NCBI RefSeq assembly: GCF_016862275.1
Contig: NZ_BOMQ01000030.1
Coordinates: 108,859-172,858, forward strand
DNA length: 64,000 nt
Direction of reading: 5' to 3'
Origin: Actinoplanes nipponensis
GTDB lineage: Bacteria > Actinomycetota > Actinomycetes > Mycobacteriales > Micromonosporaceae
How positions within the stretch are numbered: the stretch's first letter is position 1; the number at the start of each line of letters is the position of its first letter. Under the pieces are notes generated by a model that had not been told where the DNA came from, did no database searches, and saw only the letters and a list, made by a program, of their open reading frames with translations. Position numbers and translations under genes: made by a program. This document shows positions 8,163 to 17,320 of the stretch, one piece after another.

Positions 8163-9203
8163 ATGAAGGTCTCACCGGGACGTGGAGCCGTCGTGGCCGC
8201 AGGGGCGACCCTGGCGCTGCTGGCGTCGCCGTCACCCGCCTCGGCGCACGAGAAGTGGTTCGTCGACGAGCCGGGCTCCTACGCCACCGACTGGGCGTTC
8301 GCCCTGCGGCCGGTCACCCTCGGCCTGATCGTGGCCGTCGTCCTGGTCACGGTGCTCTGGCGGTACGTCGCGCTGCGCTACCTGCCCACCCCGGAGCTGC
8401 GGCCGCTGCGCTTCCTCGGCCGGATCGTCCCGTACGTGCCCCGCCTGCTCGCCGTCCACCTCGGCGTCTCGCTGCTGGCCGCCGCGGTCACCGGCCACTT
8501 CCTCACCCGCGACCTGGAGGTCGAGCACCTCGCCGGCGGAGCGGCGCTGCTGCTGCTCGAGGGCGCGCTGGGCATCTGGTTCATCACCGGCGTCCGGCTG
8601 CGGCCGGCGGCCCTGATCCTGGCCGTGACCGGCCCGCTGGCCCTGTTGCTCACCGGGCCGACCGGGCTGCTCTCCGCGATGGACCTGCTCGGGGTCGCGG
8701 TCTTCCTGGCCTTCGTGCCGCCCTCGGACGCCACCTTCGGCCGGGTCGACCCGGACCCGGAGATCCTGCGCCGGGCCCTGTTCGCGCTCCGGCTGGGCGC
8801 CGGCGGCGCCCTGATCACCCTGGCCTTCGCCGAGAAGCTCGCCAACCCGGCGCTGGCCCGCGAGACCGTGCACCTGTACCCGCAGCTCGACGTCTTCGCC
8901 CTGGTCGGCATCCACCTGCCGGTGGACACCTTCGTGGCCGTCGCCGGCGTCACCGAGCTGCTGTTCGGCCTGCTGGTCATCTCCGGCGCCCTGCCGCAGG
9001 TCGCCGTCCTGGTCGCGGGCATCCCGTTCAACGCGACCCTGCTGCTCTTCGGCGGCACCGAGCTGCTCGGCCACCTGCCGGTCTACGGCGTGTTCCTCAC
9101 GCTGCTGGCCTACGGCTCCGACCCGCGGACCGCGGCGCTGGTGCGCTGGCTGCCGCCGGTCCGGGCCCGGCTGGCGCGCCGACGCCCGGCGCTCGTCAAC
9201 TGA
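8163..9203 (+). CDS. Polytopic membrane protein with signal peptide, DoxX-like
   Basis: A 346-residue protein with an N-terminal signal (GAVVAAGATLALLASPSPASA, cleavage near residue 29) followed by HEKWFVDE and about eight hydrophobic segments. The second half (ALRLGAGGALITLAFAEKLANP onward) looks like a DoxX-type four-helix membrane unit. The ATG is preceded by GGAGCAGG. The function is unknown. The DosR-like box upstream would fit a role in redox or respiratory stress, but that is inference. It is monocistronic and followed by a convergent small membrane protein. Confidence 0.75.
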   Translation: MKVSPGRGAVVAAGATLALLASPSPASAHEKWFVDEPGSYATDWAFALRPVTLGLIVAVVLVTVLWRYVALRYLPTPELRPLRFLGRIVPYVPRLLAVHLGVSLLAAAVTGHFLTRDLEVEHLAGGAALLLLEGALGIWFITGVRLRPAALILAVTGPLALLLTGPTGLLSAMDLLGVAVFLAFVPPSDATFGRVDPDPEILRRALFALRLGAGGALITLAFAEKLANPALARETVHLYPQLDVFALVGIHLPVDTFVAVAGVTELLFGLLVISGALPQVAVLVAGIPFNATLLLFGGTELLGHLPVYGVFLTLLAYGSDPRTAALVRWLPPVRARLARRRPALVN

Positions 9204-9597
9204 CCGGAACGGAAACTGCCCAGCCGCCCGCGCGCGGCGCGTCGATCCCGGTCACGTGCCCGCCACGGGCGGCGCCGGCGGCGTCGCGGTCCGGGTTCGC
9301 CACCGACACCGCGATCGCCACCGCGATGGCGAGCAACCACAGAGCGCAGACGGCCAGCCCCGCGATCGCGTAGAAGCGGCCCCGGCGGTCACCGTTGCGG
9401 CGGCTCTGCAGCAGGCCGATGACGCCGAAGGTGATGCTCACCGGGCCCGCGCAGCCCAGCAGGGCCAGCGACAGGCAGGCGATGGAGAAGCCGTTGGTCT
9501 TGCCGTTCCACGGCGGGTGGGGTGACGGCGGCGCCGGTGGCGGCGAATAGGGCGGCCACCGCAGAGCGGACGGGTCGGGCGGGGGCGGCTGATTCAC
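9196..9597 (-). CDS. DUF4190-like small membrane protein
   Basis: A 133-residue protein with a Pro-rich N-terminal tail (residues 1-30) and two hydrophobic segments: GFSIACLSLALLGCAGPVSITFGVIGLL and FYAIAGLAVCALWLLAIAVAIAVS, joined by QSRRNGDRRG. This architecture is typical of DUF4190 proteins in actinobacteria, whose role is unknown. The GTG start at 9597 begins the NQPPPPDP segment. It overlaps the convergent gene by 8 bp and is divergent from the metallophosphatase. Confidence 0.75.
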   Translation of the reverse strand: MNQPPPPDPSALRWPPYSPPPAPPSPHPPWNGKTNGFSIACLSLALLGCAGPVSITFGVIGLLQSRRNGDRRGRFYAIAGLAVCALWLLAIAVAIAVSVANPDRDAAGAARGGHVTGIDAPRAGGWAVSVPVS

Positions 9598-9642
9598 AGC
9601 GGGGACCGTACCGCGCTGACATCGCGCGCGCCGCCCCGTAAG

Positions 9643-10440
9643 GTGCGTCCGGTGAAGGGCCCGCTCTACGTGCTGTCCGACATCCACGGTCACCGGACCG
9701 AGTTCCATGACGTGCTCCGGGAGGCCGGCCTGGCCGGCCGCGACGGGGAGTGGTCGGGGGGCGGGGCCCGGCTGTGGCTGCTCGGCGACTACGTCGATCG
9801 CGGTCCCGACGGCATCGGCGTGATCGAGGACATCGCGCGGCTGACCGCCTCGGCCGCCGATCGTGGCGGCACGGTGTCGGCGCTGCTGGGCAACCACGAG
9901 GCGCAACTGCTGGCGGCGTACCGCTTCGGCAGCGAGCCGGTGCGCGGCTGGCCGGACGGCCTGCACGGAGCGTGGCAGCGCTTCGGCGGGCGCGCGACGG
10001 ACCTGCGCCGGCTCACCTCGTGGCACGTCGGCTGGATCACCGCCCGGCCCGCGATGGCCCTGGTCGACGGTCACCTGCTGCTGCACTCCGACACGGTGCG
10101 CTACCTGGAGCTGGGCGCCGGCGTGGCCGAGGTCAACGCGGCCACCCGCAGCGCCCTGGCCTTCCGCGACAGCGCCGCGGCGCTGGCGTTCTGCGAGGTG
10201 CTCAGCGCCCGCGACAGCTTCCGTGGCGCCGGGCCGGCCCGCCCCGGCGATCCGGTCTCGCGCATGCTCGGCGCCTTCGGCGGGGAGATGATCGTCCACG
10301 GGCACAGCACGCTGACGAAACAGTTCGGGCTGCCGCCGGCCGACGTGCGGGCGGCCCTGCGCTACGCCGACGGTCGGGTGCTGGCCGTCGACGGCGGGCT
10401 CTACGAGGGCGGCCGTCTGTTGCTCACCCGGCTCGGATAG
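9643..10440 (+). CDS. Calcineurin-like metallophosphoesterase
   Basis: A 265-residue cytoplasmic phosphatase of the PPP/ApaH group. Metal-binding motifs are in order: LSDIHGH (DxH), LLGDYVDRGPDG (GDxxDRG), LLGNHEAQL (GNHE) and IVHGHSTL (GH near the C-terminus). It probably hydrolyses phosphoproteins or dinucleoside polyphosphates; the substrate is not visible. GTG 9643 and GTG 9652 are both possible starts; the second has AAGG at 8 bp. Confidence 0.88.
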   Translation: MRPVKGPLYVLSDIHGHRTEFHDVLREAGLAGRDGEWSGGGARLWLLGDYVDRGPDGIGVIEDIARLTASAADRGGTVSALLGNHEAQLLAAYRFGSEPVRGWPDGLHGAWQRFGGRATDLRRLTSWHVGWITARPAMALVDGHLLLHSDTVRYLELGAGVAEVNAATRSALAFRDSAAALAFCEVLSARDSFRGAGPARPGDPVSRMLGAFGGEMIVHGHSTLTKQFGLPPADVRAALRYADGRVLAVDGGLYEGGRLLLTRLG

Positions 10441-10511
10441 GGCCGGCGCCGCGGGACGGCGATCGCGGCAATCGCCCGTGCCGGGGCGCTCCGCGGCGTA
10501 GCCTCGGGCGG

Positions 10512-12359
10512 GTGAGGCCCGCGGCGACGGCGGCTACCCCGGCCGGCGGTGATTCCCCCGCGCGGCGGCGCTGGTCGTGGATCCCGGTGCTCACGCTCAT
10601 GGTCGTGCTGGGCCTGATCGGCACCGCGCTGGCGGTCGTCGCGCTGCGGCGTACGGTCGACGACCGTCTCGACCAGGCGCTGGACCAGCGGGCCATGATG
10701 GTCGCGCACACGCTCACCGCCGAGCTGCGGCGCTACAGCTCCTCCCTGCTCGACCTGGCCGCCGCGGTCGGCGCGCAGGCGCAGCTGTCGGCGGCGGAGT
10801 TCCACGCGATCACCACGGCGGTGGACCGGCGGCGGCTGCCCGGCGCCACCGGCGTCGCGCTGGTCGTGCCGGCCACCACCGACCAGGTGAGCCGGGTGCA
10901 GGCCGCGTGGCGGCGCGCCGGGAGCCCGGAGCTGCGGTTGCGGCCCGCCCGGGGGCAGGGGACCGAGCATCTGTTCGTCGTGCTGGCCCGGGGCACCGAC
11001 GCCGACCGACAGGTCGCCGGGCAGGACCTGACGAACTCGCCCGCGGCGGCCGCGCTCGGCCGGGCCCGCGCGGCCCACCAGGTCGCCATCAGCGACAGCT
11101 ACCGCCTGCTCCAGGACGCCGGCCGGCCGACCGAGAGCCAGCAGCTGGGGTTCGTGCTGGCCGCGCCGGTGTACGCGACCTCGCCCTCGGCCGACGACGC
11201 CGGGCGGTTCCGCGGCTGGATGGTGATGGCGCTGCGCGGCGACGACTTCCTCGAGGACGCGATCGGCCGCATCGCCGGCGACACCGTCGCCGTCACGCTG
11301 GCCGAGTCGGCGGCCGGGGCCGGCACCCCGATCGGCCGCCGGCTGCCGGACGCCGCGATCGACGGGTCGCGGCCGGCCCGGACCGTGCCGATCGCCGTGC
11401 CGCAGGGCGCCTGGCGGGCCACCATCGCGCCCACGGTGCAGGTGACGCCCGACGCGGCGCTGCATCTCGACCTCATCGCGGCGCTGGTCGGCGCCGCCCT
11501 CACCGCCCTGCTCGCCGCGCTCACCGGCACGGTGATCACCTCGCGCAACCGCGCCCTGCGCCGGATCGACGCCGCCACCATCGCGCTGCGCGACGACATC
11601 AGCCGCCGGGAGGTGGTCGAGCAGCAGCTGCGCCGCCGCGAGGAGGAACTGGTCGGCTTCGCCGGCGTGGTCGCCCACGACCTGCGCAGCCCGCTGGCCC
11701 GGATCACCGGGTACGCCGACTTCCTGCGCGCGGAGGCCGCGCCCCGGCTGGAGCCGGAGCACCGCGAGTTCCTCGAACGCCTGCACGGGGGCGCCCAGCG
11801 CATGCAGTCGCTGATCGACGACCTGCTGACCTACGCCACCGCGGACAACCGGACGCTGGTGCGCACCCGGGTGGACCTGAACGCGCTGGCGGCCGAGGTG
11901 ATCCGCGACCGCGTCACCGGCCCGGGCGAGCGCGAGCCGGCGATCGTGATGTGGCCGCTGCCGGTCGTCGACGGCGACCCGGTGCTGCTGCGCCAGGTCT
12001 TCGACAACCTCGTCGGCAACGCCCTGAAGTACACCGCGACCGGGCAGAACCCCCGGCTGGAGATCTCCGGGGCGCGACGCGGGGACGGCTGGCGCATCGA
12101 GCTCGCCGACCGTGGGATCGGCATCCCGGCGGCCCAGCGCGCGACGGTGTTCACGCCGTTCATCCGGGCCGACGGCAGCCAGAACTATGTCGGCACCGGG
12201 CTCGGGCTGGCCATCGTGCACCGCATCATCGAGCGGCACGGCGGCGAGGTCGGGGTCGAGGCGAACCCCGGCGGCGGCAGCCGGTTCTGGTTCACCCTGC
12301 CCGCCGTCGCGCCGGGCGAGCGCTCCCCGGTCGCGGCGCGCGGGGCCGCCGACGCATGA
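10512..12359 (+). CDS. CHASE-domain sensor histidine kinase
   Basis: A 615-residue membrane kinase. One membrane helix at about 20-44 and another at about 319-341 enclose a 270-residue extracellular CHASE-type sensor (ATGVALVVPATTDQVSRVQAAWRR). The HisKA box VVAHDLRSPLARITGY carries the phospho-His near residue 388. The ATPase domain has N box DNLVGNALKYT, G1 ADRGIGIP and G2 GTGLGLAI. No receiver in the protein and no response regulator adjacent, so it is an orphan or feeds other regulators of the window. The GTG start is assigned from the position of the first helix; the ribosome site is weak. Confidence 0.9.
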   Translation: MRPAATAATPAGGDSPARRRWSWIPVLTLMVVLGLIGTALAVVALRRTVDDRLDQALDQRAMMVAHTLTAELRRYSSSLLDLAAAVGAQAQLSAAEFHAITTAVDRRRLPGATGVALVVPATTDQVSRVQAAWRRAGSPELRLRPARGQGTEHLFVVLARGTDADRQVAGQDLTNSPAAAALGRARAAHQVAISDSYRLLQDAGRPTESQQLGFVLAAPVYATSPSADDAGRFRGWMVMALRGDDFLEDAIGRIAGDTVAVTLAESAAGAGTPIGRRLPDAAIDGSRPARTVPIAVPQGAWRATIAPTVQVTPDAALHLDLIAALVGAALTALLAALTGTVITSRNRALRRIDAATIALRDDISRREVVEQQLRRREEELVGFAGVVAHDLRSPLARITGYADFLRAEAAPRLEPEHREFLERLHGGAQRMQSLIDDLLTYATADNRTLVRTRVDLNALAAEVIRDRVTGPGEREPAIVMWPLPVVDGDPVLLRQVFDNLVGNALKYTATGQNPRLEISGARRGDGWRIELADRGIGIPAAQRATVFTPFIRADGSQNYVGTGLGLAIVHRIIERHGGEVGVEANPGGGSRFWFTLPAVAPGERSPVAARGAADA

Positions 12360-12411
12360 TGCATGCGGGCTGATCACTAAGTCCGGCGGAATCCGGTCCG
12401 ATGAGACGAGT

Positions 12412-14361
12412 GTGCCGGACCAGATCTATCTCCTCGGCAACACCGTCATCATGGCGGCGTACGCGGCGATCACCGTCGCCATCGCCGTGCCGGTGGCCCG
12501 GGCCGGGCAGTTGCGCACCAACCGGCTGGCCACCGCCACCGCGCTGATCTTCTTCAGCTGCGCGGTCGGACACGGCATGCACGCCGGCGCGTCGTTCCAT
12601 GCGATGATCTCCGGTCCGGCCGCCCACCCGGCGACGACGCATTCCTGGTTCACCGCCCTGTGGGATCTGTGCACGGCCGGCGTCGGGGTCTACTACTGGA
12701 CCCTGCGGCGCGGCTACGGCATCCTGCTGCGCCGGGGCGCGATGTACGTCGATCCCACCGACCAGCAGCGCTTCGACGTGGTCGACGCCCGCGAGCGCGC
12801 GGCCCGGGAGCTGGCCGAGAGTCACCGCGCCACGCTCGCCGCCGTGGTCGAGCACAGCGACGACGCGATCATCGGCACCACCCTGGACGGGACCGTCACC
12901 GCGTGGAACGGCGGCGCCGAACGGCTCTTCGGCTACACCGCCGCCGAGATGATCGGGCACCCGGCGTCGATGCTGGCCGATCCCGCGGACCTCGACGAGC
13001 AGGCCGACGTCCTGGCCCGCATCGCCGGCGGGGAGCGCAACCTGCAGTACGAGGCCCGGCGGGTGCACAAGGACGGCTCGCCGCTCGAGATCTCCGTCAG
13101 CGTGGCGCCCATCCAGGACCGCGATCACACCGTCATCGGCATCTCCGTGGTGGCCCGGGACATCGCCGCGGCGAAGGAGGCGGCCGAGCGGCGCCGGCTC
13201 GTCGAGGAGCGCACGCACCAGGCCCAGCGCATGGAGAGCCTGGGCAACCTGGCCGGCGGGGTGGCCCACGACTTCAACAACATCCTCGCCATCATCGTCA
13301 ACTACACCGACTTCGCGGCCGACCAGACCCGGGACCCGGCCGTACGGGCCGACCTGGAGCACGTCCGGATCGCCGCCGACCGGGCCATCAGCCTCACCCA
13401 CCAGCTGCTGGTCTTCACCCGCGGCGACACCATCCAGCCGCAGGACATCGACCTGAACGCCGCGATCGACGAGGTGCGGGCGATGCTGCACCGCACCATC
13501 GGCGAGGACATCGACCTGCGCACCGTACCCGCGCCGGCCCCGCTGACCGTGCACGCCGACGCCGGGCAGATCCAGCAGATCCTGCTGAACCTCTCGCTCA
13601 ACGCGCGCGACGCGATGCCCGAGGGCGGCACGCTGGTGATCGAGGCGAACCGCGCGAGCCTGGACGAGAACCAGATCGACATGCACCCCGCGCTGCCGCC
13701 CGGCTCGTACGCCCGGCTGCTGGTCAGCGACACCGGCCAGGGCATCGACCCGGCGGTCGCCGCGCACATCTTCGAGCCGTTCTTCACGACCAAGCCGCGC
13801 GGGCAGGGCACCGGCCTGGGGCTGGCCACCGTGTACGGGATCGTGGCGGAGGCCGGCGGGAGCATCAACGTCTACTCCGAACCGGGGGTCGGCACCACCT
13901 TCCGGGTGTACCTGCCGCTGGTCGAGAGCCCGCGGGACGTGCCGGTCGCCCGGGCCGTCGAGGCGGCGGTGCCGCGCGGGCACGAGGAGACCGTCCTGGT
14001 CGTCGAGGACGAGCCGGCGCTGGGCCGGATCATCGCCCGCATCCTGGCCCGGGCCGACTACCGCGTGCTGTCGGCGACGTCCGGGGCGCAGGCCCTCGAG
14101 CTGGACGCCGAGCACGGCTGCGACCTGCTGCTGACCGACGTGATCATGCCGGGCATGTCCGGGCCCCGCCTGGCCGAGCTGCTGGCCGAGCGGCACGCCG
14201 GGCTGCCGGTGCTGTTCATGTCGGGCTACAGCAACGGCCTGCTCGGCTCGACCCACGTGCTGGACCCGGACATCGCGTTCATCGAGAAGCCGTTCACCGC
14301 GGACGACCTGCTGCGGCGGGTGGACGCGGCGCTGAGCACCACCACGTCCCGCTCGCCGTGA
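12412..14361 (+). CDS. CckA-like hybrid histidine kinase (membrane-PAS-HK-REC)
   Basis: A 649-residue hybrid kinase. Three hydrophobic segments in the first 100 residues (YLLGNTVIMAAYAAITVAIAV and two more) are followed by PAS (about 140-265), HisKA with GGVAHDFNNILAII (His near 286), HATPase (QILLNLSLNARDAMPEGG; GTGLGLATVYGIV) and a C-terminal receiver (VLVVEDEPALGRI; Asp in LLLTDVIMPGMSG, near 575). This is the CckA architecture. It is a close relative of the kinase at 42086. The GTG at 12412 is the only start that includes the first helix without a long upstream extension. No ChpT-like phosphotransferase is nearby. Confidence 0.9.
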   Translation: MPDQIYLLGNTVIMAAYAAITVAIAVPVARAGQLRTNRLATATALIFFSCAVGHGMHAGASFHAMISGPAAHPATTHSWFTALWDLCTAGVGVYYWTLRRGYGILLRRGAMYVDPTDQQRFDVVDARERAARELAESHRATLAAVVEHSDDAIIGTTLDGTVTAWNGGAERLFGYTAAEMIGHPASMLADPADLDEQADVLARIAGGERNLQYEARRVHKDGSPLEISVSVAPIQDRDHTVIGISVVARDIAAAKEAAERRRLVEERTHQAQRMESLGNLAGGVAHDFNNILAIIVNYTDFAADQTRDPAVRADLEHVRIAADRAISLTHQLLVFTRGDTIQPQDIDLNAAIDEVRAMLHRTIGEDIDLRTVPAPAPLTVHADAGQIQQILLNLSLNARDAMPEGGTLVIEANRASLDENQIDMHPALPPGSYARLLVSDTGQGIDPAVAAHIFEPFFTTKPRGQGTGLGLATVYGIVAEAGGSINVYSEPGVGTTFRVYLPLVESPRDVPVARAVEAAVPRGHEETVLVVEDEPALGRIIARILARADYRVLSATSGAQALELDAEHGCDLLLTDVIMPGMSGPRLAELLAERHAGLPVLFMSGYSNGLLGSTHVLDPDIAFIEKPFTADDLLRRVDAALSTTTSRSP

Positions 14362-14399
14362 CCGGCGGCGGACGGTGTGGCCGCCCGTCTCCATCGCGA

Positions 14400-16184
14400 T
14401 CATGGAGCTGCCCGACAACGCCCGGCCATCCGGTCGCGGACGGCCCCGGGGACGCGCCGGAACCGGCGTACGACGGCCTCCGGTCCCGGGGCCGGCACCC
14501 GGCTCGCCGCCCACTGGAGCCCGCCGAGGACACCGTCCGGCGCGCCGACCAGCACGAGCCGTCCGAGGCGCACCGGCCACGGGCGGCTCGCCGCCACGGT
14601 GGGAGCCGGCGCCGCGGGCGCGCCGGCCGGCCCGGCGGAGTCCGGCGCGTAGACCTCGCGCAGCCGGGCCGCCACCGCCGCGGAGCCGTAACGCGCCGCC
14701 AGGGCGGCCCGCGCCGCCGGCAGGTCCAGGGTGCTCAGCCGGCTCCGCAGGCGGCGGTAGCCGTCGGCGATCACCGCGGGATCGTCGCTCGGCTCGATGA
14801 GCAGGCCGGCCAGCCCGGCCACCCCGGCCAGCGTCTCCTGCGGGCCCTGGCTGCGCGCCACCAGCACCGGCGTGCCGGTGGCGACCGCCTCCACCACCGT
14901 CATGCCGAAGGTCTCCCGCCGGCTGGCGTGCACCAGCAGGTCGTGCTCGTGCATCAGCGCGGTCACCTCGCCGGGCGGCACGGGCGGGCGGCGGGTGATC
15001 CGGCCGCCGAGGCCCAGCGCCGCGATCCGGCGGTCCAGCGGGTCCGCCAGCGGGCCCGCACCGACCAGCGTCAAGGTGACCCTCGGGTCCTCGGCGGCGA
15101 TCCGGGCGAAGCCGTCGACGAGCGTGAGCACGCCCTTGTGGGCCATCAGCCGGCCGGCGTAGAGCCAGCGCAGCAGCTCGCGGGGCGGCCGCGGGCGCAT
15201 CGCGAACCGGTCGAAGTCGATGGCGTTGGGCACCACGCGCAGCTTGTGGGCGTACCCGGGGAAGAAGCCGGCGAGCTGGTCCCGCAGGTGCCCACCGACG
15301 CAGAGCACGGCGTCGGCGCGGGCCAGCATCGCGGCGTACTGCTGCCGGGCCCCGGGCTGCCGGAAGACCTCGGCCAGGAAGGTCGCGTGCTCGGTCACCA
15401 CGATCCGGGCGTCCGGGCGGGCCAGCCGGGTGGCCACGACGCCGGCCAGCATGCCGGTGTGGGCGTGCACCAGCGGCGCCTCGATGCGCCCGGTCGGCAG
15501 GCTCGCGCGCAGCGCCCGTACCTGCGCCTCGGCGAACGCCGGATAGCCGCGGCCGGCCGCGGTGGGCACCGCCACCCGGGTGAGCTCGCCCTCGGGGGTG
15601 TCCAGGACGACGGCGTGGCCGGACCGCGCGGCCTGCCGCTCCGCGGCGACACCGACCCGGGTGCCGGTGACGCCTGTCGGCGAGTAGTACCAGTTCTGCG
15701 TGTGCAGGACGGCCACGCGGTCGTGGTCGGGTCCGGTCGCGGCGGTGGCGGCCTGGACGAAGGCCCCGGCGTACGGGTCGTCCGGCGACGGGTACCACGG
15801 CGTCACGACGGCCAGGCCGGCCGCGGCGGTGCGGCGCCCGGGCTCGCCGGAGGGCTCCAGCCGGATGACGACCTCCGGACGCCGCCGGCCGACGGACCAC
15901 GCCACCGCGAGCGCCTCGGGGTCCCCGGCGACGAGCAGGTCGCCGTCCCGCAGCGGGCTGCCGGCGGCGAGCAGCAACCGGCGGGCGGCGCGCAGGACCG
16001 CACCGGTGGCGCCCGCCGGCACCCGGAGCACCGTCACGCCCGGCGCGATCCCCGCTCCCGTCCACTCCGGACGATCGGCGATCAGCAGGGTGACCGGCGT
16101 ACCGGCCGCGGCCAGCCCGGCGGTGTGCGCGACGGCCGCGCCGATCCGGCGGGTGCCCAGCGCGACGTAGACGACGGCCCTCAC
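14400..16184 (-). CDS. Two-part GT4-type glycosyltransferase
   Basis: A 594-residue cytoplasmic protein. From about residue 125 it is a GT4/GT-B glycosyltransferase: LAVVTPWYPSPDDPYAGAFV start, APLVHAHTGMLAGVVA, AGRLMAHKGVLTLVDGF, and the nucleotide-sugar E-x7-E region SRRETFGMTVVEAVATGTPV. The first about 120 residues (AVVYVALGTRRIGAAVAHTAGL) look like an extra N-terminal Rossmann-like half. The GTG overlaps the upstream stop as GTGA. It is the last gene of a three-gene minus-strand glycosyltransferase operon. Donor and acceptor are unknown; the operon suggests a surface glycan. Confidence 0.85.
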   Translation of the reverse strand: MRAVVYVALGTRRIGAAVAHTAGLAAAGTPVTLLIADRPEWTGAGIAPGVTVLRVPAGATGAVLRAARRLLLAAGSPLRDGDLLVAGDPEALAVAWSVGRRRPEVVIRLEPSGEPGRRTAAAGLAVVTPWYPSPDDPYAGAFVQAATAATGPDHDRVAVLHTQNWYYSPTGVTGTRVGVAAERQAARSGHAVVLDTPEGELTRVAVPTAAGRGYPAFAEAQVRALRASLPTGRIEAPLVHAHTGMLAGVVATRLARPDARIVVTEHATFLAEVFRQPGARQQYAAMLARADAVLCVGGHLRDQLAGFFPGYAHKLRVVPNAIDFDRFAMRPRPPRELLRWLYAGRLMAHKGVLTLVDGFARIAAEDPRVTLTLVGAGPLADPLDRRIAALGLGGRITRRPPVPPGEVTALMHEHDLLVHASRRETFGMTVVEAVATGTPVLVARSQGPQETLAGVAGLAGLLIEPSDDPAVIADGYRRLRSRLSTLDLPAARAALAARYGSAAVAARLREVYAPDSAGPAGAPAAPAPTVAASRPWPVRLGRLVLVGAPDGVLGGLQWAASRVPAPGPEAVVRRFRRVPGAVRDRMAGRCRAAP

Positions 16185-17320
16185 CGGTGCGGCACCGGCG
16201 CGGACCGCGGGCTGACGGCCTCGTACAGCTCCTGCAGCCGTTCGGTCTGCTTGTCGAGGTCGAAGTGGGCCTCCGTGTGCCGGCGCGCCTCCCGCCCCAG
16301 CCGGGCCCGCAGCTCGTCGTCGGTGAGCAGCCGCCGGATGGCCGCGGCCAGGGCGCCGCGGTCGCCCTCCGGGCAGAGCAGCCCGGTCTCGCCGGGCACG
16401 ACCGCCTCCGGGATGCCGCTGTGGTAGGTCGAGATCGTCGGCAGCCCCGCGCTCCCGGCCTCCAGGATCGTGGTCGGCAGCCCCTCGGTGTCGCCGTCCG
16501 GCGCCGTCTTGGACGGCGACACGAAGACCTTCGCCTCCGCCAGGGACCGGCGGACCACCGTGGCGTCCTGTGCGCCCAGGAACGTCGCGTCCAGGCCGAG
16601 CTCCGCGGCCCGGGCCCGGATCGCCGGCTCCAGGGGTCCGGTGCCGATGAACAGCAGCCGCGGGCGCAGGTCCCGGACCGTCGCGGCCGCCTCCACCAGG
16701 TCGTCGAGACCCTTCTTGGCGACGAAGCGGCCGACGAAGACGAGGTCCCAGCGGGGCGGCGCCGGCGCCGGCAGCGGCGCGATCGGCACGCCCGTGTGGT
16801 GCACGCGGACCTTCGCCGGGTCCGCGCCGAGCGCCACGGCCCGGGCGCGGATGAACTCCGACACGGCGATGATCAGCGCCGCGCGGGCGAACACCGCGCG
16901 CAGGTGCCGGCGGTGCCGCCGGCCGCGCGGTCCGGGCCGGCGCGCCTGGCTGGTCACGTCGAGGCCGTGCAGGGTGATGACCAGCGGCACGCCGAGCCGC
17001 CCGGCCGCGTGGCTGACCAGCCATCCGTCGCCGGCGAAGTGGGCGTGCACCAGCTCCGGGCGCCGGTCGGCCAGCAGGCCGCGCAGCCGGGCCGACCGTC
17101 CGGTCAGGCGGAGCAGCAGCCAGCCGAGCCGGCCGGCGGCGGTGTCCGGGAAGAGGATGGCGTCGGTGTCGCGGGCGGTCGGGGACGCGACCTTGACCGC
17201 CCCCAGGTAGGCCGGCTGCCACCGGGTCAGCGCGCCGCCCTGGTGGCGGACGAACGTCTCGGAGGCGGGCAGCAGGCAGCTGCGCCAGATCGCGACCGTC
17301 CTACCGGAGGGCGCCGTCAC
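16181..17320 (-). CDS. GT4 family glycosyltransferase
   Basis: A GT-B enzyme of 379 residues. Motifs: LVHAHFAGDGWLVSH in the acceptor half, LVFVGRFVAKKGLDDLVEAA opening the donor half, and SPSKTAPDGDTEGLPTTILEA with the E-x7-E nucleotide-sugar motif. GTG 17320 is chosen because GAGGAG lies 7 bp upstream; a GTG at 17338 would place that site inside the gene. It overlaps the preceding GT2 gene by 20 bp and the next gene by 4 bp (GTGA). It resembles colanic-acid/exopolysaccharide type transferases, but the product is unknown. Confidence 0.87.
   Translation of the reverse strand: MTAPSGRTVAIWRSCLLPASETFVRHQGGALTRWQPAYLGAVKVASPTARDTDAILFPDTAAGRLGWLLLRLTGRSARLRGLLADRRPELVHAHFAGDGWLVSHAAGRLGVPLVITLHGLDVTSQARRPGPRGRRHRRHLRAVFARAALIIAVSEFIRARAVALGADPAKVRVHHTGVPIAPLPAPAPPRWDLVFVGRFVAKKGLDDLVEAAATVRDLRPRLLFIGTGPLEPAIRARAAELGLDATFLGAQDATVVRRSLAEAKVFVSPSKTAPDGDTEGLPTTILEAGSAGLPTISTYHSGIPEAVVPGETGLLCPEGDRGALAAAIRRLLTDDELRARLGREARRHTEAHFDLDKQTERLQELYEAVSPRSAPVPHR

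Noticed and set aside
9750..10511. Open frame continuing upstream of the CHASE kinase across the metallophosphatase
   Set aside because: It is the +2 frame of the phosphatase, which has complete catalytic motifs; the kinase starts at 10512.
10401..12377. 658-codon minus-strand frame over the CHASE kinase
   Set aside because: No recognisable domain and Gln/His/Asp/Arg-rich; it is the antisense of a clear kinase.
14371..14389. Weak stem GACGG/CCGTC between the hybrid kinase and glycosyltransferase
   Set aside because: Only 5 bp with a 9-nt loop; too weak to call a terminator.
12292..16065. 1257-codon minus-strand frame
   Set aside because: Spans the antisense of a hybrid kinase and an alternative frame of a glycosyltransferase; the real genes explain the region.
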